Source of the DNA: Pseudomonadota bacterium
Lineage (GTDB): Bacteria > Pseudomonadota > Gammaproteobacteria > Steroidobacterales > Woeseiaceae
Length of the DNA stretch: 34,098 bases
Assembly: GCA_020027645.1 (NCBI GenBank)
Contig: JAHKKM010000023.1
Location: 1-34,098 of the forward strand
Reading direction: 5' to 3'
Made by a program: the position numbers and the translations under genes. Position 1 is the first letter of the stretch. Each line of letters begins with the position of its first letter. Under the pieces are notes generated by a model, which had not been told where the DNA came from, did not search any database, and saw only the letters and a program-made list of their open reading frames with translations. Shown piece after piece: positions 1-7,647 of this stretch.

Positions 1-817
1 ACCCGATACCGCTCTTGGACGAGCGGTCGCGAATGATTTTTTCCAACCCGGCAAACGCGCCACCGCAGACAAACAGTATATTGGTGGTATCCACCTGCAG
101 GAATTCCTGCTGCGGGTGCTTGCGGCCGCCTTGTGGCGGTACCGAGGCTATCGTGCCTTCGATCAGCTTCAGCAGTGCCTGCTGTACGCCCTCGCCGGAA
201 ACGTCACGGGTGATCGACGGGTTGTCCGACTTGCGCGAGATCTTGTCGATTTCATCGATATAGACGATGCCGGTCTGCGCCTTCTCGACGTCGTAATCGC
301 ATTTCTGCAAGAGTTTCTGAATGATGTTTTCGACGTCTTCGCCGACGTACCCTGCTTCGGTCAGTGTGGTTGCATCAGCAATGGTGAACGGTACGTTCAA
401 CAGCCGGGCGAGTGTCTCTGCCAGCAGAGTCTTGCCGCAGCCAGTCGGGCCGATCAGCAGGATGTTGCTCTTCGCAAGCTCCACATCGTCCTTGTTGCGT
501 TCGCTCGCGCGGTGATCCAGGCGCTTGTAATGATTGTAAACGGCTACTGACAGGACTTTCTTGGCGCGCTGCTGCCCGATGACATACTCGTCCAGCACAG
601 CCTTGATCTCATGCGGCTTGGGCAGTTTGTCGCGGCCGGTTTCGCCGGTATCCTCGAGTTCTTCGCGGATGATGTCGTTGCAGAGCTCGACACACTCGTC
701 GCAGATGAAGACCGACGGGCCCGCGATCAGCTTACGTACTTCATGCTGGCTCTTACCGCAGAAGGAGCAGTAAAGGAGTTTTCCGTCCTCGTTCTTGCCG
801 CGGGTATTGTCGCTCAT
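1..817 (-). CDS. clpX: ClpX, ATPase subunit of ClpXP protease (3' end outside window)
   Basis: ATP-dependent unfoldase that recognises tagged substrates and threads them into ClpP in the cytoplasm. The first 272 codons are visible and the C-terminus runs off the left edge. The N-terminal four-cysteine zinc-binding domain is clear (CSFCGK near residue 17, CDEC near residue 39), followed by an AAA+ module with Walker A GPTGCGKT and Walker B VYIDEID. The start ATG at 815-817 gives the standard MSDNTRGK opening. The clpP gene lies just upstream on the same strand with a 126-bp gap that contains a candidate promoter, so clpX may have its own promoter as well as read-through from clpP. The order tig-clpP-clpX is conserved across gammaproteobacteria. 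Nothing looks broken in the visible part. Confidence 0.97.
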   Translation of the reverse strand, partial: MSDNTRGKNEDGKLLYCSFCGKSQHEVRKLIAGPSVFICDECVELCNDIIREELEDTGETGRDKLPKPHEIKAVLDEYVIGQQRAKKVLSVAVYNHYKRLDHRASERNKDDVELAKSNILLIGPTGCGKTLLAETLARLLNVPFTIADATTLTEAGYVGEDVENIIQKLLQKCDYDVEKAQTGIVYIDEIDKISRKSDNPSITRDVSGEGVQQALLKLIEGTIASVPPQGGRKHPQQEFLQVDTTNILFVCGGAFAGLEKIIRDRSSKSGIG

Positions 818-868
818 GCGTGGCTACTCACTGCTGCTAAGTAAATCAATCTGTTACGGCTGGTTGTG

Positions 869-897
869 TATATAGCACGCGCACATTGGGGCTGCAA
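869..897 (-). promoter_or_regulatory. Candidate sigma70 promoter for clpX
   Basis: Reading the minus strand, TTGCAG (892-897) is followed after 17 nt by TATATA (869-874). A TGC directly before the -10 makes it an extended -10. It sits about 50 bp ahead of the clpX start in an AT-richer gap. Only three of six -35 bases match consensus, so this is a pattern-based guess. Confidence 0.35.
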
Positions 898-943
898 AGT
901 GCCACGTCTCAAACACAGCAATATACAATGTAAATCCTTGATA

Positions 944-1576
944 TTAATCCTTTTTTCCTTTCTTCGACCCGGCCATTTCACCGCGTTGCTCCAGCACCGT
1001 GTCAATCAGGCCGTACTTCACCGCCTGCTCGCCGCCCATGAAGTTGTCTCTTTCCAGGTCCTTTTCGATCTGGTCGATCGTTTGACCGGTATGGCGGGCC
1101 ATAATTGCATTCAGGCGACGCTTGAGTTCCAGCACTTCGCGGGCATGGATATCGATATCCGTTGCCTGGCCGCTGAAACCGGCGCTGGGCTGGTGCACCA
1201 TGATGCGCGAGTGTGGCAAGGCGAACCGTTTTCCGCGCGTACCGCCGGCCAACAGCAATGCACCCATGCTGGCCGCCTGGCCAACGCAGATCGTACTTAC
1301 TTCGCAGCCGACGAACTGCATGGTGTCGTAAATGGACAGGCCTGCAGTAACCGAGCCTCCGGGCGAATTGATGTAGAGGTGAATATCCTTGTCGGGATTC
1401 TCTGATTCCAGGTACAGGAGCTGGGCGACGACCAGGTTCGCCATGTAGTCCTCGACCGGACCCACGACGAAAACCACCCGCTCCTTCAACAGGCGCGAAT
1501 AGATATCGTAAGCGCGCTCGCCGCGCGCGGTCTGTTCGACCACCATGGGGACCAGGTTCAGTGAAGTAGGGCTCAT
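944..1576 (-). CDS. clpP: ClpP, proteolytic subunit of Clp protease
   Basis: Serine peptidase that forms the barrel-shaped proteolytic chamber used by ClpX and ClpA. The 210-residue length is normal. The catalytic triad is visible as Ser103 (GQAASMGA), His128 (MVHQPSAG) and Asp177 (ERDNFM). The N-terminal [16 protein letters not shown] contains the conserved axial-loop region that follows propeptide processing in this family. An AGGAA ribosome site lies 6-7 nt before the ATG. It is 41 bp downstream of tig on the same strand and upstream of clpX, so the three are probably co-transcribed. A lysine-rich tail (SKKGKKD) ends the protein. No defects are seen. Confidence 0.98.
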   Translation of the reverse strand: MSPTSLNLVPMVVEQTARGERAYDIYSRLLKERVVFVVGPVEDYMANLVVAQLLYLESENPDKDIHLYINSPGGSVTAGLSIYDTMQFVGCEVSTICVGQAASMGALLLAGGTRGKRFALPHSRIMVHQPSAGFSGQATDIDIHAREVLELKRRLNAIMARHTGQTIDQIEKDLERDNFMGGEQAVKYGLIDTVLEQRGEMAGSKKGKKD

Positions 1577-1617
1577 AGAAATTCCTGTACGTGGATAAAA
1601 GTCCGACTGCCTCGATA

Positions 1618-2919
1618 TCAGGGCTTCATGTACTCTTTAAAAGAGACCTTGCTGATTTTTTCGTCGCCATTCTGGATCAGCCAGTCGATCGCCTGCTCCT
1701 CGAGCACCATCGGCTCTACGGACGCCATGATTTGCTGGTTGCCGAGGTAGCTTGCGACCATCTGCGCGGCGTCTTCGTAGCCGCTGCAGATCTCCTCGAC
1801 ACGCTGCCGGACCCGGGCCGGATCGACCACTATGGTGTGATCCGCAATCACCTGGTTGACCAACAGACCCAGCCGAACACGCTTTTCAGCCGCTTCCGCG
1901 AAGTCCGACATCGGCGGCCCCTTGTCGTGCTTGTGATCGTGATCTTCGATGCCCATGCGGCGCATCGCCTCGTGCTGCATGTTGTGCATTTCCTCGTACT
2001 TGAGGGCCTGCGGCACGTCGATCGGATTGAGTTCGAGCAAGGCATTCAGCACCTGCATCTTGATATCCGCGGTGACCTTCTGCCGCGCCTCCCGCTCCAT
2101 ATTGCTCAGCACGTCTTTGCGCAATTGCTCGAGGCCGCCATCCGTCACGCCGTATTGTTCCGCCAGCTTGTCGTCGAGCGGCGGCAGCTCTGATTCCTCG
2201 ATGCGGTGCACCTTGACCGCGAATTCCACTTTTTGCGACGCCAGCTCCTCGACGTGGTAGTCCTTGGGAAACTTGACCTTGAAAGTCGTCTCTTCGCCGG
2301 CGGCCAGGCCCGTCAGCCCTTTCTCGAAATCCGGCAACATCTGACCCTTGCCGAGAATGACCGGGACATTGTTTCCCTTGCCGCCTTTGACCGGCTCGCC
2401 CTTGAGCGTGCCATCGAAATCGACGACCACACGATCGCCGTCTTTCGATTTGCGATCGACTGCCTTCCAGGCAGCTTTCTGCTGGCGCAGGCTCAGCAAC
2501 ATGTCGTCGCAGTCCTGGTCGGAGATTTGTACATCGGGCCGGTTGATTTTGATTTTTTCGAGATCCTTCAGGCGAACTTCCGGCAATACCTCGAAGGTGG
2601 CGACGAATGCAAAGCCTTTTCCGTCCTTCGACACCACCGGCTCAATCTTCGGCCGCGCCACCGGATTCAGATTCTCCTGCGCCACCGCATCGCGGTAACT
2701 CTGGCCCATCAGGTCGGTCAGCACTTCCTGGCGTACCTGCACGCCATAATGCTTGCGAACCACGGTCGCCGGCACCTTGCCCGGGCGGAAGCCCTTGATC
2801 TTGGCCGTACGTCCGACCGACTTGAGGCGATTCTCCACCTCTTTTTCGATGCGCTCGGCGGGCAGTTCCACCCGCATGCGTCTTTCCAGCGTGCCCGTCG
2901 ATTCGACAGTAACGTTCAT
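1618..2919 (-). CDS. tig: Trigger factor, ribosome-bound chaperone
   Basis: Chaperone and peptidyl-prolyl isomerase that docks at the ribosome exit tunnel and shields nascent chains. Of 433 residues, the N-terminal ribosome-binding domain carries the signature GFRPGKVP (residues 43-50). An FKBP-type PPIase domain follows (about 150-245, from [13 protein letters not shown]), then the helical C-terminal chaperone arms. I chose the ATG at 2917-2919 over an upstream in-frame start 14 codons earlier because MNVTVEST is the family N-terminus and an AAAGGT ribosome site stands in the right place before it. A His/Asp-rich loop (EDHDHKHDK) around residue 335 is a small oddity. It lies directly downstream of the tRNA operon, as in pseudomonads, and may be partly read from the tRNA promoter. 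Confidence 0.97.
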   Translation of the reverse strand: MNVTVESTGTLERRMRVELPAERIEKEVENRLKSVGRTAKIKGFRPGKVPATVVRKHYGVQVRQEVLTDLMGQSYRDAVAQENLNPVARPKIEPVVSKDGKGFAFVATFEVLPEVRLKDLEKIKINRPDVQISDQDCDDMLLSLRQQKAAWKAVDRKSKDGDRVVVDFDGTLKGEPVKGGKGNNVPVILGKGQMLPDFEKGLTGLAAGEETTFKVKFPKDYHVEELASQKVEFAVKVHRIEESELPPLDDKLAEQYGVTDGGLEQLRKDVLSNMEREARQKVTADIKMQVLNALLELNPIDVPQALKYEEMHNMQHEAMRRMGIEDHDHKHDKGPPMSDFAEAAEKRVRLGLLVNQVIADHTIVVDPARVRQRVEEICSGYEDAAQMVASYLGNQQIMASVEPMVLEEQAIDWLIQNGDEKISKVSFKEYMKP

Positions 2920-3016
2920 CGTATTTACCTTTGCGTCAATCCAGCCGATGCCCGCAGGCACGGCTGCAATTCAAGAAATCTCTGCGGTCCAAAATCCGAC
3001 GCGCCCAGGGGCAGTG

Positions 3017-3101
3017 TGGTGCGAAAGGAGAGACTCGAACTCTCACGGGTTACCCCACAGGAACCTAAATCCTGCGCGTCTACCAGTTCCGCCACTTTCG
3101 C
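3017..3101 (-). tRNA. tRNA-Leu(UAG)
   Basis: An 85-nt class II tRNA with the 3' CCA encoded. The acceptor arms GCGAAAG and CTTTCGC pair fully. The anticodon stem CAGGA/TCCTG encloses a loop with TAG, reading CUA and related leucine codons. A long variable arm is present and the T arm carries GAGTTCGAGTC. It is the last tRNA of the operon and the closest to tig. Confidence 0.96.
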
Positions 3102-3191
3102 CCGTGCAGTCCGGCTCTCACATGGATCAGCCATGTAGTATAGCCGGATTCCCGAACGAGCAGAAAAAGGGAACAGAGAACCCCTGCTGAA

Positions 3192-3230
3192 CAAAAGGGG
3201 CCAGACCACATGGTGGACTGACCCCCTTTG
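3192..3230. repeat. REP-like imperfect palindrome between tRNA-Leu and tRNA-Lys
   Basis: A nearly self-complementary element of about 39 bp. The left arm runs CAAAAGGGGCCAGACCACA and the right arm is its imperfect reverse complement with three or four mismatches. The core GGGGCCAGACCACA matches, with one substitution, the repeats at 5630-5744. It lies in the 139-bp spacer inside the tRNA operon, so in the transcript it would fold into a strong hairpin, perhaps a processing or stabilising signal. Confidence 0.7.
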
Positions 3231-3240
3231 CAGGAAGGAG

Positions 3241-3316
3241 TGGTGGGCCCCCGGGGGCTCGAACCCCGGACCAAGAGATTAAGAGTCTCCTGCTCTACCA
3301 GCTGAGCTAGAGGCCC
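3241..3316 (-). tRNA. tRNA-Lys(CUU)
   Basis: A 76-nt tRNA with encoded CCA. The acceptor stem GGGCCTC/GGGGCCC has one G-U pair. The anticodon loop CTCTTAA gives CTT, decoding AAG, which suits a GC-rich genome. The D arm AGCTCAGCTGGTAGAGC and T arm GGTTCGAGCC are standard. Confidence 0.95.
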
Positions 3317-3451
3317 AATCCGCCCGCTAAGGACATTCAATCGCTAGCGGTCGGTGCGGATTGATCTTAAGTGCTATTTGCAAAATTGCGCAAGCATCGG
3401 CAATTTCAAGATCAGCCCTTAAGATATTCTATCGAAAATCGCACGAGAATT

Positions 3452-3528
3452 TGGGGTGGACGATGGGGCTCGAACCCACGACGACCGGAATCACAATCCG
3501 GGGCTCTACCAACTGAGCTACGCCCACC
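3452..3528 (-). tRNA. tRNA-His(GUG)
   Basis: A 77-nt tRNA with encoded CCA. The anticodon loop TTGTGAT gives GTG. The extra 5' G(-1) typical of tRNA-His is encoded opposite C73, the identity element for histidyl-tRNA synthetase. The acceptor stem GTGGGCG/CGTCCAC pairs with one G-U. Confidence 0.96.
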
Positions 3529-3578
3529 ATTGTTCGTTTAACAAAATCACTTAACTGCTATTTGCGTTCGTACTTGTT

Positions 3579-3966
3579 TGGTGCGCCCGGCAGGACTCGA
3601 ACCTGCAACCTCCGGCTTAGCATACCTGCTACCGCTTTCGCGGCCTCGCACATGCGAGTTTGTGGTCTGGACTATCTCTTCACCATCCCAGGTGCCACAC
3701 GTATAGTCTCTACGGAATCCTTGGATAATCAACCGGTACAGAAAGATTATCGCTTATCGCCGCTACACCCTGGAACAAAAGCCCCAGCCCTTCGTGGCGA
3801 CGCGGTTTAGCCGTCATTGGCTCGAGCCGCTGGTTTCCACGGGATTGCCATCAGCATGACCTGTTAAGGTTTCCCCGTTACGGTGCGGTCCACTACAGCG
3901 GTTTTGTTTCCCGATGCAGGCTCCACGTTTAAAGGCCGATGCTCTATCCGATTGAGCTACGGGCGC
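3579..3966 (-). tRNA. tRNA-Arg(UCU), interrupted by a group I intron
   Basis: Split tRNA gene. The 5' exon (3932-3966, 35 nt) contains acceptor strand GCGCCCG, the D arm and the 5' side of the anticodon stem. The 3' exon (3579-3620, 42 nt) contains the rest of the anticodon arm, the T arm, acceptor strand CGGGCGC and an encoded CCA. Joined, they give a perfect 77-nt tRNA with anticodon stem TCGGC/GCCGG and loop CTTCTAA, so anticodon TCT (AGA/AGG codons). The acceptor arms pair only with each other, which shows the halves belong together. The break lies between anticodon bases 34 and 35. The alternatives are excluded because a group I intron must end in G: splitting one base either way puts T or C at the intron end and gives a Ser or Lys anticodon on an Arg-type body. 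Confidence 0.93.
3621..3931 (-). ncRNA. Group I self-splicing intron in tRNA-Arg(UCU)
   Basis: A 311-nt intron. The 5' exon ends in U and the intron ends in G (3621), the group I rule. The end of the 5' exon can pair with an internal guide GAGCC (about 3920-3924), with the expected U-G pair at the splice site. The core is visible: GGCAATCCC (3841-3849) at the P3/P4 region, the R element GTAGAGACTATAC and S element AAGAGATAGTCC, which form P7 (GACTA 3704-3708 with TAGTC 3670-3674), and P8 (CACC/GGTG, 3681-3694). After P7 come two hairpins: CTCGCA/TGCGAG (3645-3658), and CCGC-GAAA-GCGG (3632-3643) with a GNRA loop. A further 7-bp stem GATAATC/GATTATC spans 3724-3751. No endonuclease frame is present, so it looks like a compact, non-mobile intron. 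Confidence 0.9.
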
Positions 3967-4017
3967 TCTCAAACAACCTAACGATGTTCCCCTGGTAAAT
4001 ACAAATCGCGAATTTTT

Positions 4018-4094
4018 TGGTCGGGGCAGCAAGATTCGAACTTGCGACCCTCTGCTCCCAAAGCAGATGCGCTACCAGGCTGCGCCATGCCCCG
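4018..4094 (-). tRNA. tRNA-Pro(UGG)
   Basis: A 77-nt tRNA with encoded CCA and the 5' C typical of proline tRNAs. The acceptor CGGGGCA/TGCCCCG is fully paired. The anticodon loop TTTGGGA gives TGG. It is the first gene of the tRNA operon, about 60 bp downstream of the promoter -10. Confidence 0.96.
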
Positions 4095-4153
4095 ATGCCA
4101 ATACCCGCTCCGCAAAGTCCTGTGCACGCGGCACCGGGCCCGGCGGGCGCACG

Positions 4154-4182
4154 ATGATACGGCCGGCCCCCGGGTCAGTCAA
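4154..4182 (-). promoter_or_regulatory. Strong sigma70 promoter of the tRNA operon, GC-rich discriminator
   Basis: On the minus strand TTGACT (4177-4182) and TATCAT (4154-4159) are separated by exactly 17 nt; each matches consensus at five of six bases. The sequence directly after the -10 is almost pure G+C (CGTGCGCCCGCCGGG). In known stable-RNA promoters such a discriminator makes transcription sensitive to ppGpp (stringent control). It would drive Pro, Arg, His, Lys and Leu tRNAs. Confidence 0.75.
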
Positions 4183-4290
4183 TTTTGATTTGATTGGGTT
4201 TTTCGTCTGCCGCGACCCTTCATGAGGGGCGATGGCTTTGGTATCGTGCGTACAGGCGGCCCTGCCAAATAGCGTTCAACCGGAGCATCG

Positions 4291-4866
4291 ATGAAGAGCT
4301 TTATCGCGCTGTTACTGATGGTCGTGTCGGTGACGGGCATTGCCGAATCGAACTTGCCCGCGCAGTCGTATATAAGGTTCGAAACCACCGAGGGTAATAT
4401 CATTGTCGAACTTGACGGGCAGCGCGCGCCGTTGACAGTGAAAAATTTCCTGGCGCTGGTCGACTCCGGCTATTTCGACGGCACGATATTTCACCGTGTC
4501 ATTCCGGGGTTCATGATCCAGGGCGGCGCCTATACACCCGGCCTGACCTCGAAAGAGCCGGTTGGCGAGCTACCGAACGAATCAGGCAACGGTTTGCGAA
4601 ACCTCCGCGGCACGATCGCGATGGCCCGAAGATCCGGTCCGCATACCGCTGCCGCACAGTTCTACATCAACCTGGCAGACAATCCGTCGCTGGACCCGCA
4701 ACCGGACCACTGGGGGTACGCGGTTTTTGGTTTCGTAGTCGAAGGCAGCGAGACAGTCGAGCGTATCGCGGCAAGCCCTACGGGCCCGGCGGGCCAATTC
4801 AGCAAGGATGTACCGATCGTGCCGGTGGTGATTAAGAAGGCCGTCCGATTCGAGTACGGCAATTGA
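4291..4866 (+). CDS. Exported cyclophilin-type peptidyl-prolyl cis-trans isomerase
   Basis: Catalyses cis-trans isomerisation of proline bonds during folding. The 191-residue product begins with a cleavable-looking signal peptide (MKSFIALLLMVVSVTGIAES), so it probably acts in the periplasm, like PpiA. The cyclophilin core follows: YIRFETTEGNIIVEL, the active-site stretch FHRVIPGFMIQGG with its Arg and Phe, AMARR and AAAQFYINL. The prokaryotic cyclophilin ending (VIKKAVRFE) is intact. GGAG precedes the ATG by 7 nt. It is divergent from the tRNA operon, and lpxH follows 40 bp downstream on the same strand, so the two probably share a transcript. In other gammaproteobacteria a cyclophilin gene also sits next to lpxH. 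I am less sure which paralogue name (ppiA or ppiB) applies. Confidence 0.9.
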   Translation: MKSFIALLLMVVSVTGIAESNLPAQSYIRFETTEGNIIVELDGQRAPLTVKNFLALVDSGYFDGTIFHRVIPGFMIQGGAYTPGLTSKEPVGELPNESGNGLRNLRGTIAMARRSGPHTAAAQFYINLADNPSLDPQPDHWGYAVFGFVVEGSETVERIAASPTGPAGQFSKDVPIVPVVIKKAVRFEYGN

Positions 4867-4906
4867 GTCGGCCTGTGCTGCGGATTGTCGCCGGGAGCGG
4901 TGGCTC

Positions 4907-5653
4907 GTGACCACACTGTTCATCTCCGACCTGCACCTCGAGAGCGCGCGGCCCGACATCGCAGCACAATTCCTTGAGTTTCTGCACGAGGAAGCGGTCA
5001 GCGCCGATGCCTTGTATATCCTCGGCGACCTGTTCGAGTCCTGGGTCGGTGACGACGATCCGGACGAGCATTACGCCTCGATCAAGCAGGCCCTGCGAGA
5101 ACTGGCAAAAGGCGGCACGCCTGTGTTTTTCATGCACGGCAATCGCGATTTCATGATCGGCACGCGATTCGCAGATGAAACCTCGGTTACGCTGCTCCCC
5201 GACCCGTACCTGCTGAAAATCGAAGGCATGCGGGTACTGCTGAGCCACGGCGATGCGATGTGCACGGACGACATCGAATACCAGCAAATTCGTCAGATGA
5301 CGCGGAATCCTGCATGGCAGGCAATGATGTTGCAAAAGCCGCTTGTAGAGCGACTGGCGATTGCGCGGCAGGCACGTGCCGCCAGTATGCAGCGCGGAGC
5401 GACCATGAGCCTGGAGATTTCCGACGTCAACCAGTCAGCCGTCGAAGCCCTGATGAATCAGCACGCGGTGAGCCTGCTGCTGCACGGCCATACCCACCGC
5501 CCTGCCGTGCATGAATTTTCGATTGACGGGCAGGCGGCGACCCGCATCGTGCTCGGCGACTGGTACGAACAAGGCAGTGTCGTTCGCTGGGACAGGCACG
5601 GCCCGCGACTGGAAGTGCTGAAGCGCAAGAAAATCGGGGTCAGACCACAATAA
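4907..5653 (+). CDS. lpxH: LpxH, UDP-2,3-diacylglucosamine diphosphatase
   Basis: Hydrolyses UDP-2,3-diacylglucosamine to lipid X and UMP, the fourth step of lipid A synthesis, at the cytoplasmic face of the inner membrane. The 248 residues show all the metallophosphoesterase motifs: SDLHL (Asp8, His10), GDLFESWVGDDD (Asp41), GNRDF (Asn79), SHGDAMCTDD and GHTHRPA. The start is GTG at 4907; an in-frame ATG is not available nearby and MTTLFISDLHL is the family opening. The last codons (KIGVRPQ and stop) lie inside a REP-like repeat, so the repeat has supplied the C-terminal residues and stop codon. The enzyme also tells us the cell makes lipopolysaccharide. Confidence 0.96.
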   Translation: MTTLFISDLHLESARPDIAAQFLEFLHEEAVSADALYILGDLFESWVGDDDPDEHYASIKQALRELAKGGTPVFFMHGNRDFMIGTRFADETSVTLLPDPYLLKIEGMRVLLSHGDAMCTDDIEYQQIRQMTRNPAWQAMMLQKPLVERLAIARQARAASMQRGATMSLEISDVNQSAVEALMNQHAVSLLLHGHTHRPAVHEFSIDGQAATRIVLGDWYEQGSVVRWDRHGPRLEVLKRKKIGVRPQ

Positions 5654-5744
5654 CAGGCAATTCGTGTTTGGCGATGACGCTCGCGAATTGTGGTCTGACC
5701 CCTAATTTTGCGATGTTCATAAATTGTGGTCTGACCCCGATTTT
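5630..5744. repeat. Cluster of three REP-like repeats, core GGGGTCAGACCACAAT
   Basis: Three copies of a 22-23 bp unit. Copy A (5630-5651, plus orientation) and copy C (5723-5744, inverted) are perfect reverse complements over 22 bp. Copy B (5687-5709, inverted) shares the core but has TTAGGGG in place of TCGGGG. A and B are flanked inward by CAATTCG and CGAATTG, lengthening that stem. The cluster separates convergent lpxH and miaE, where paired arms could act as a two-way transcript end. The same core occurs at 3192-3230. By pattern these resemble short palindromes spread by RAYT-type transposases, but no such gene is in the window. Confidence 0.85.
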
Positions 5745-5746
5745 GG

Positions 5747-6382
5747 CTACGCCGGGCAGCCGGAGTGAAAGCGGAACTGCGCATCGGGCGCGGTGATCAA
5801 CTCGGCCTCCAGTCTTTGCAATTGCCCAAGCCTTGCCTGGAAATCCTCGTCACTGATTGCGCACTCGGTCCTGGCCAAGGCCAGGTAATGCTGGAAATGC
5901 CGCGCCTCCGACGCGAGCAGGCCTTGGTAGAAATTCTGCAGCGGTTCGGGCAGGCGCGGCGCGATCGCCGCAAATCGTTCGCAGGAGCGCGCCTCGATAA
6001 GCGCAGCGGCAAGCAACAAATCGAGTAGCCGTTGCGGCTCGCCTTGCCGCAGCGCTTCGCGAAGTTTGCCGGCGTAGCGGGAGGCCGACAGCCGCTCGAA
6101 TGGCATTTGCATGTCCTGCAAAATCTGGCGCACTTGCTCGAAGTGCCGCAATTCCTCCCGCGCGAGCCTGGACATCCGATTGACCAGCCCGGCACGTTCC
6201 GGGTAGCGGTAGATGATTCCGAGCGCGGTCGAGGCTGCTTTCAGTTCGCAGTTCGCGTGGTCCAGCAGCAACTCGGGTAGTCGTGTGACAGCTTCGTCCA
6301 CCCAGGAATCCGGCGTCGGCATCAGCAGGAAAGACTGGGCCGACTGCAAGCCTCTATGATCGGCTGAGCTGTCTACAGCCAT
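5747..6382 (-). CDS. miaE: MiaE, tRNA 2-methylthio-N6-isopentenyl adenosine hydroxylase
   Basis: Non-haem di-iron monooxygenase that hydroxylates the isopentenyl group of ms2i6A37 in tRNAs reading U-starting codons. Its 211-residue length fits the shorter MiaE type. The ferritin-like four-helix fold carries the metal-ligand pairs: Glu in LLLDHANCELKAA, EELRHFEQV (ExxH), EARSCERF and SEARHFQHY (ExxH). The ATG overlaps the stop of the upstream kinase gene by 10 bp, pointing to co-translation. It ends 3 bp from the repeat cluster that separates it from convergent lpxH. In most genomes MiaE is found alone, so coupling to a kinase gene is unusual. No MiaA or MiaB gene is in the window. Confidence 0.92.
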   Translation of the reverse strand: MAVDSSADHRGLQSAQSFLLMPTPDSWVDEAVTRLPELLLDHANCELKAASTALGIIYRYPERAGLVNRMSRLAREELRHFEQVRQILQDMQMPFERLSASRYAGKLREALRQGEPQRLLDLLLAAALIEARSCERFAAIAPRLPEPLQNFYQGLLASEARHFQHYLALARTECAISDEDFQARLGQLQRLEAELITAPDAQFRFHSGCPA

Positions 6383-7581
6383 TCGCTGACTTCGGCAGCG
6401 CTCTGCAGGCGGTCTTCCGCTTTTTTCGCCATCAACATATTCAATAGTGCCTGATGCACGGCCAGGCGGTGCGGCAACAACGGGACCGGCGCCTCGCTGT
6501 GCTTGTAGATGATGCTCATCGCATTGCTGCCCATGTACGGTTTCTGCCCGGTCAGCATCTCGTAAAAAATCACGCCAAGACTGTAGATATCACTTCTCGC
6601 ATCGACCTCGTTGCCACGCCCCTGTTCCGGGCTCATGTAATAAGGCGTGCCGAAGATCTCGCCGCTGTCGGTTATTTCCTGCCGCAGCCGCATCCGCTTG
6701 GCCAGGCCGAAGTCGATCAGTGCGACGCTGCCGTCCTCGCGCAGCATGATATTGCCGGGCTTGAGATCGCGGTGCGTTATGCCCACCGAATGGATCTTCG
6801 CCAGCGCACCGGATATCTGCCGCAGGTAACTCACGGCATTTGCCTGCGTAATGCCCTGGTCGATTTTCTGCCGGAGATCACCACCGGCAAGGTACTCCAT
6901 CGCGATGTGCGCATGGTCATCGCTGACGCCGAGATCATGAATCTTGACGATATTCGGATGATGCAGATCGGCGATCAGTTCGTATTCCTGCAAAAACCGG
7001 TCGAAGGCACCGATGCCCTCGCCCAGGTCCGGCACCTGCTGCAGCACCTTGAGAACAACCTTGAGATCGTCCTGCTGACGTTCCGCAAGGTACACGGCCG
7101 AGTGGGAGGTCGCCGACAACTTCCTGATGAAGCGGTATCCCTTGATCAGTGGATGAATGCCGGTAACCATGTCGCCGACAAACAGCGAGTCGGTAGATGA
7201 GGTGCGTCGCTGTGCGCGAATGATGTCGCCGAGGCGAACGATCAACGCCTTGTGCCGTATCTGGTCGCGAACGAAAAAGGCCGCTACCTTGCATCGATCG
7301 GCCGTCAGCCTGCTCGACTCGTCCGCGGCGAAATAAACGACCGGCGGAAAGCCCGGTGTCTTGCTGAACAATTTCAGCGTATGCAAGGCATCGCGATCGC
7401 CCTGCTGGTCGCCTAGTAACACAATATCGTTGCCCGCTCCGGAGAACTTGTCCGGAAGATTTCCGGATGCCGTGGGATCGAACTCGGTAATTACGGCTTC
7501 CGGCCAGTGGGTGCCTATGTGATGCGCAAGCAGACGTCGGAAGTCGGCATGGCCGTCAATGATCATGACCTTGATGCTCAT
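6373..7581 (-). CDS. Pseudo-receiver / Hanks-type Ser/Thr protein kinase fusion
   Basis: A 402-residue protein with an N-terminal receiver-like domain (about 1-125), a linker and a Ser/Thr kinase (about 150-402). The kinase keeps the catalytic residues: Lys178 (VVLKVL), Glu199, HRDLKPGN (270-277), DFG (290-292) and GTPYYMSPEQ (311-320). Its nucleotide loop is KLSATSHSAVYLAE, lacking the glycines of the usual GxGxxG. In the receiver, the phosphoacceptor aspartate is replaced by Gly57 (IVLLGDQQ) and the acidic pair at the top is reduced to one Asp (IIDGHADF), so it should not be phosphorylated in the ordinary way. No transmembrane segment is seen, so it is cytoplasmic. It sits between purF (66-bp gap) and miaE (overlap). 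Its substrate is unknown; the neighbours give no secure hint. Confidence 0.88.
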   Translation of the reverse strand: MSIKVMIIDGHADFRRLLAHHIGTHWPEAVITEFDPTASGNLPDKFSGAGNDIVLLGDQQGDRDALHTLKLFSKTPGFPPVVYFAADESSRLTADRCKVAAFFVRDQIRHKALIVRLGDIIRAQRRTSSTDSLFVGDMVTGIHPLIKGYRFIRKLSATSHSAVYLAERQQDDLKVVLKVLQQVPDLGEGIGAFDRFLQEYELIADLHHPNIVKIHDLGVSDDHAHIAMEYLAGGDLRQKIDQGITQANAVSYLRQISGALAKIHSVGITHRDLKPGNIMLREDGSVALIDFGLAKRMRLRQEITDSGEIFGTPYYMSPEQGRGNEVDARSDIYSLGVIFYEMLTGQKPYMGSNAMSIIYKHSEAPVPLLPHRLAVHQALLNMLMAKKAEDRLQSAAEVSEWL

Positions 7582-7647
7582 GCTGTCTGCTGACCCGTAT
7601 TGCCCCGTGCGTCCGGTCTTGGAGAACCTGTACGCATTGGACGGGTG

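Noticed and set aside
3661-3670. TGTGGTCTGG in the intron resembles the REP-like core
   Set aside because: Only 10 bases match, and they overlap the conserved S element and the start of the following joining region; with no palindrome around it, chance is enough.
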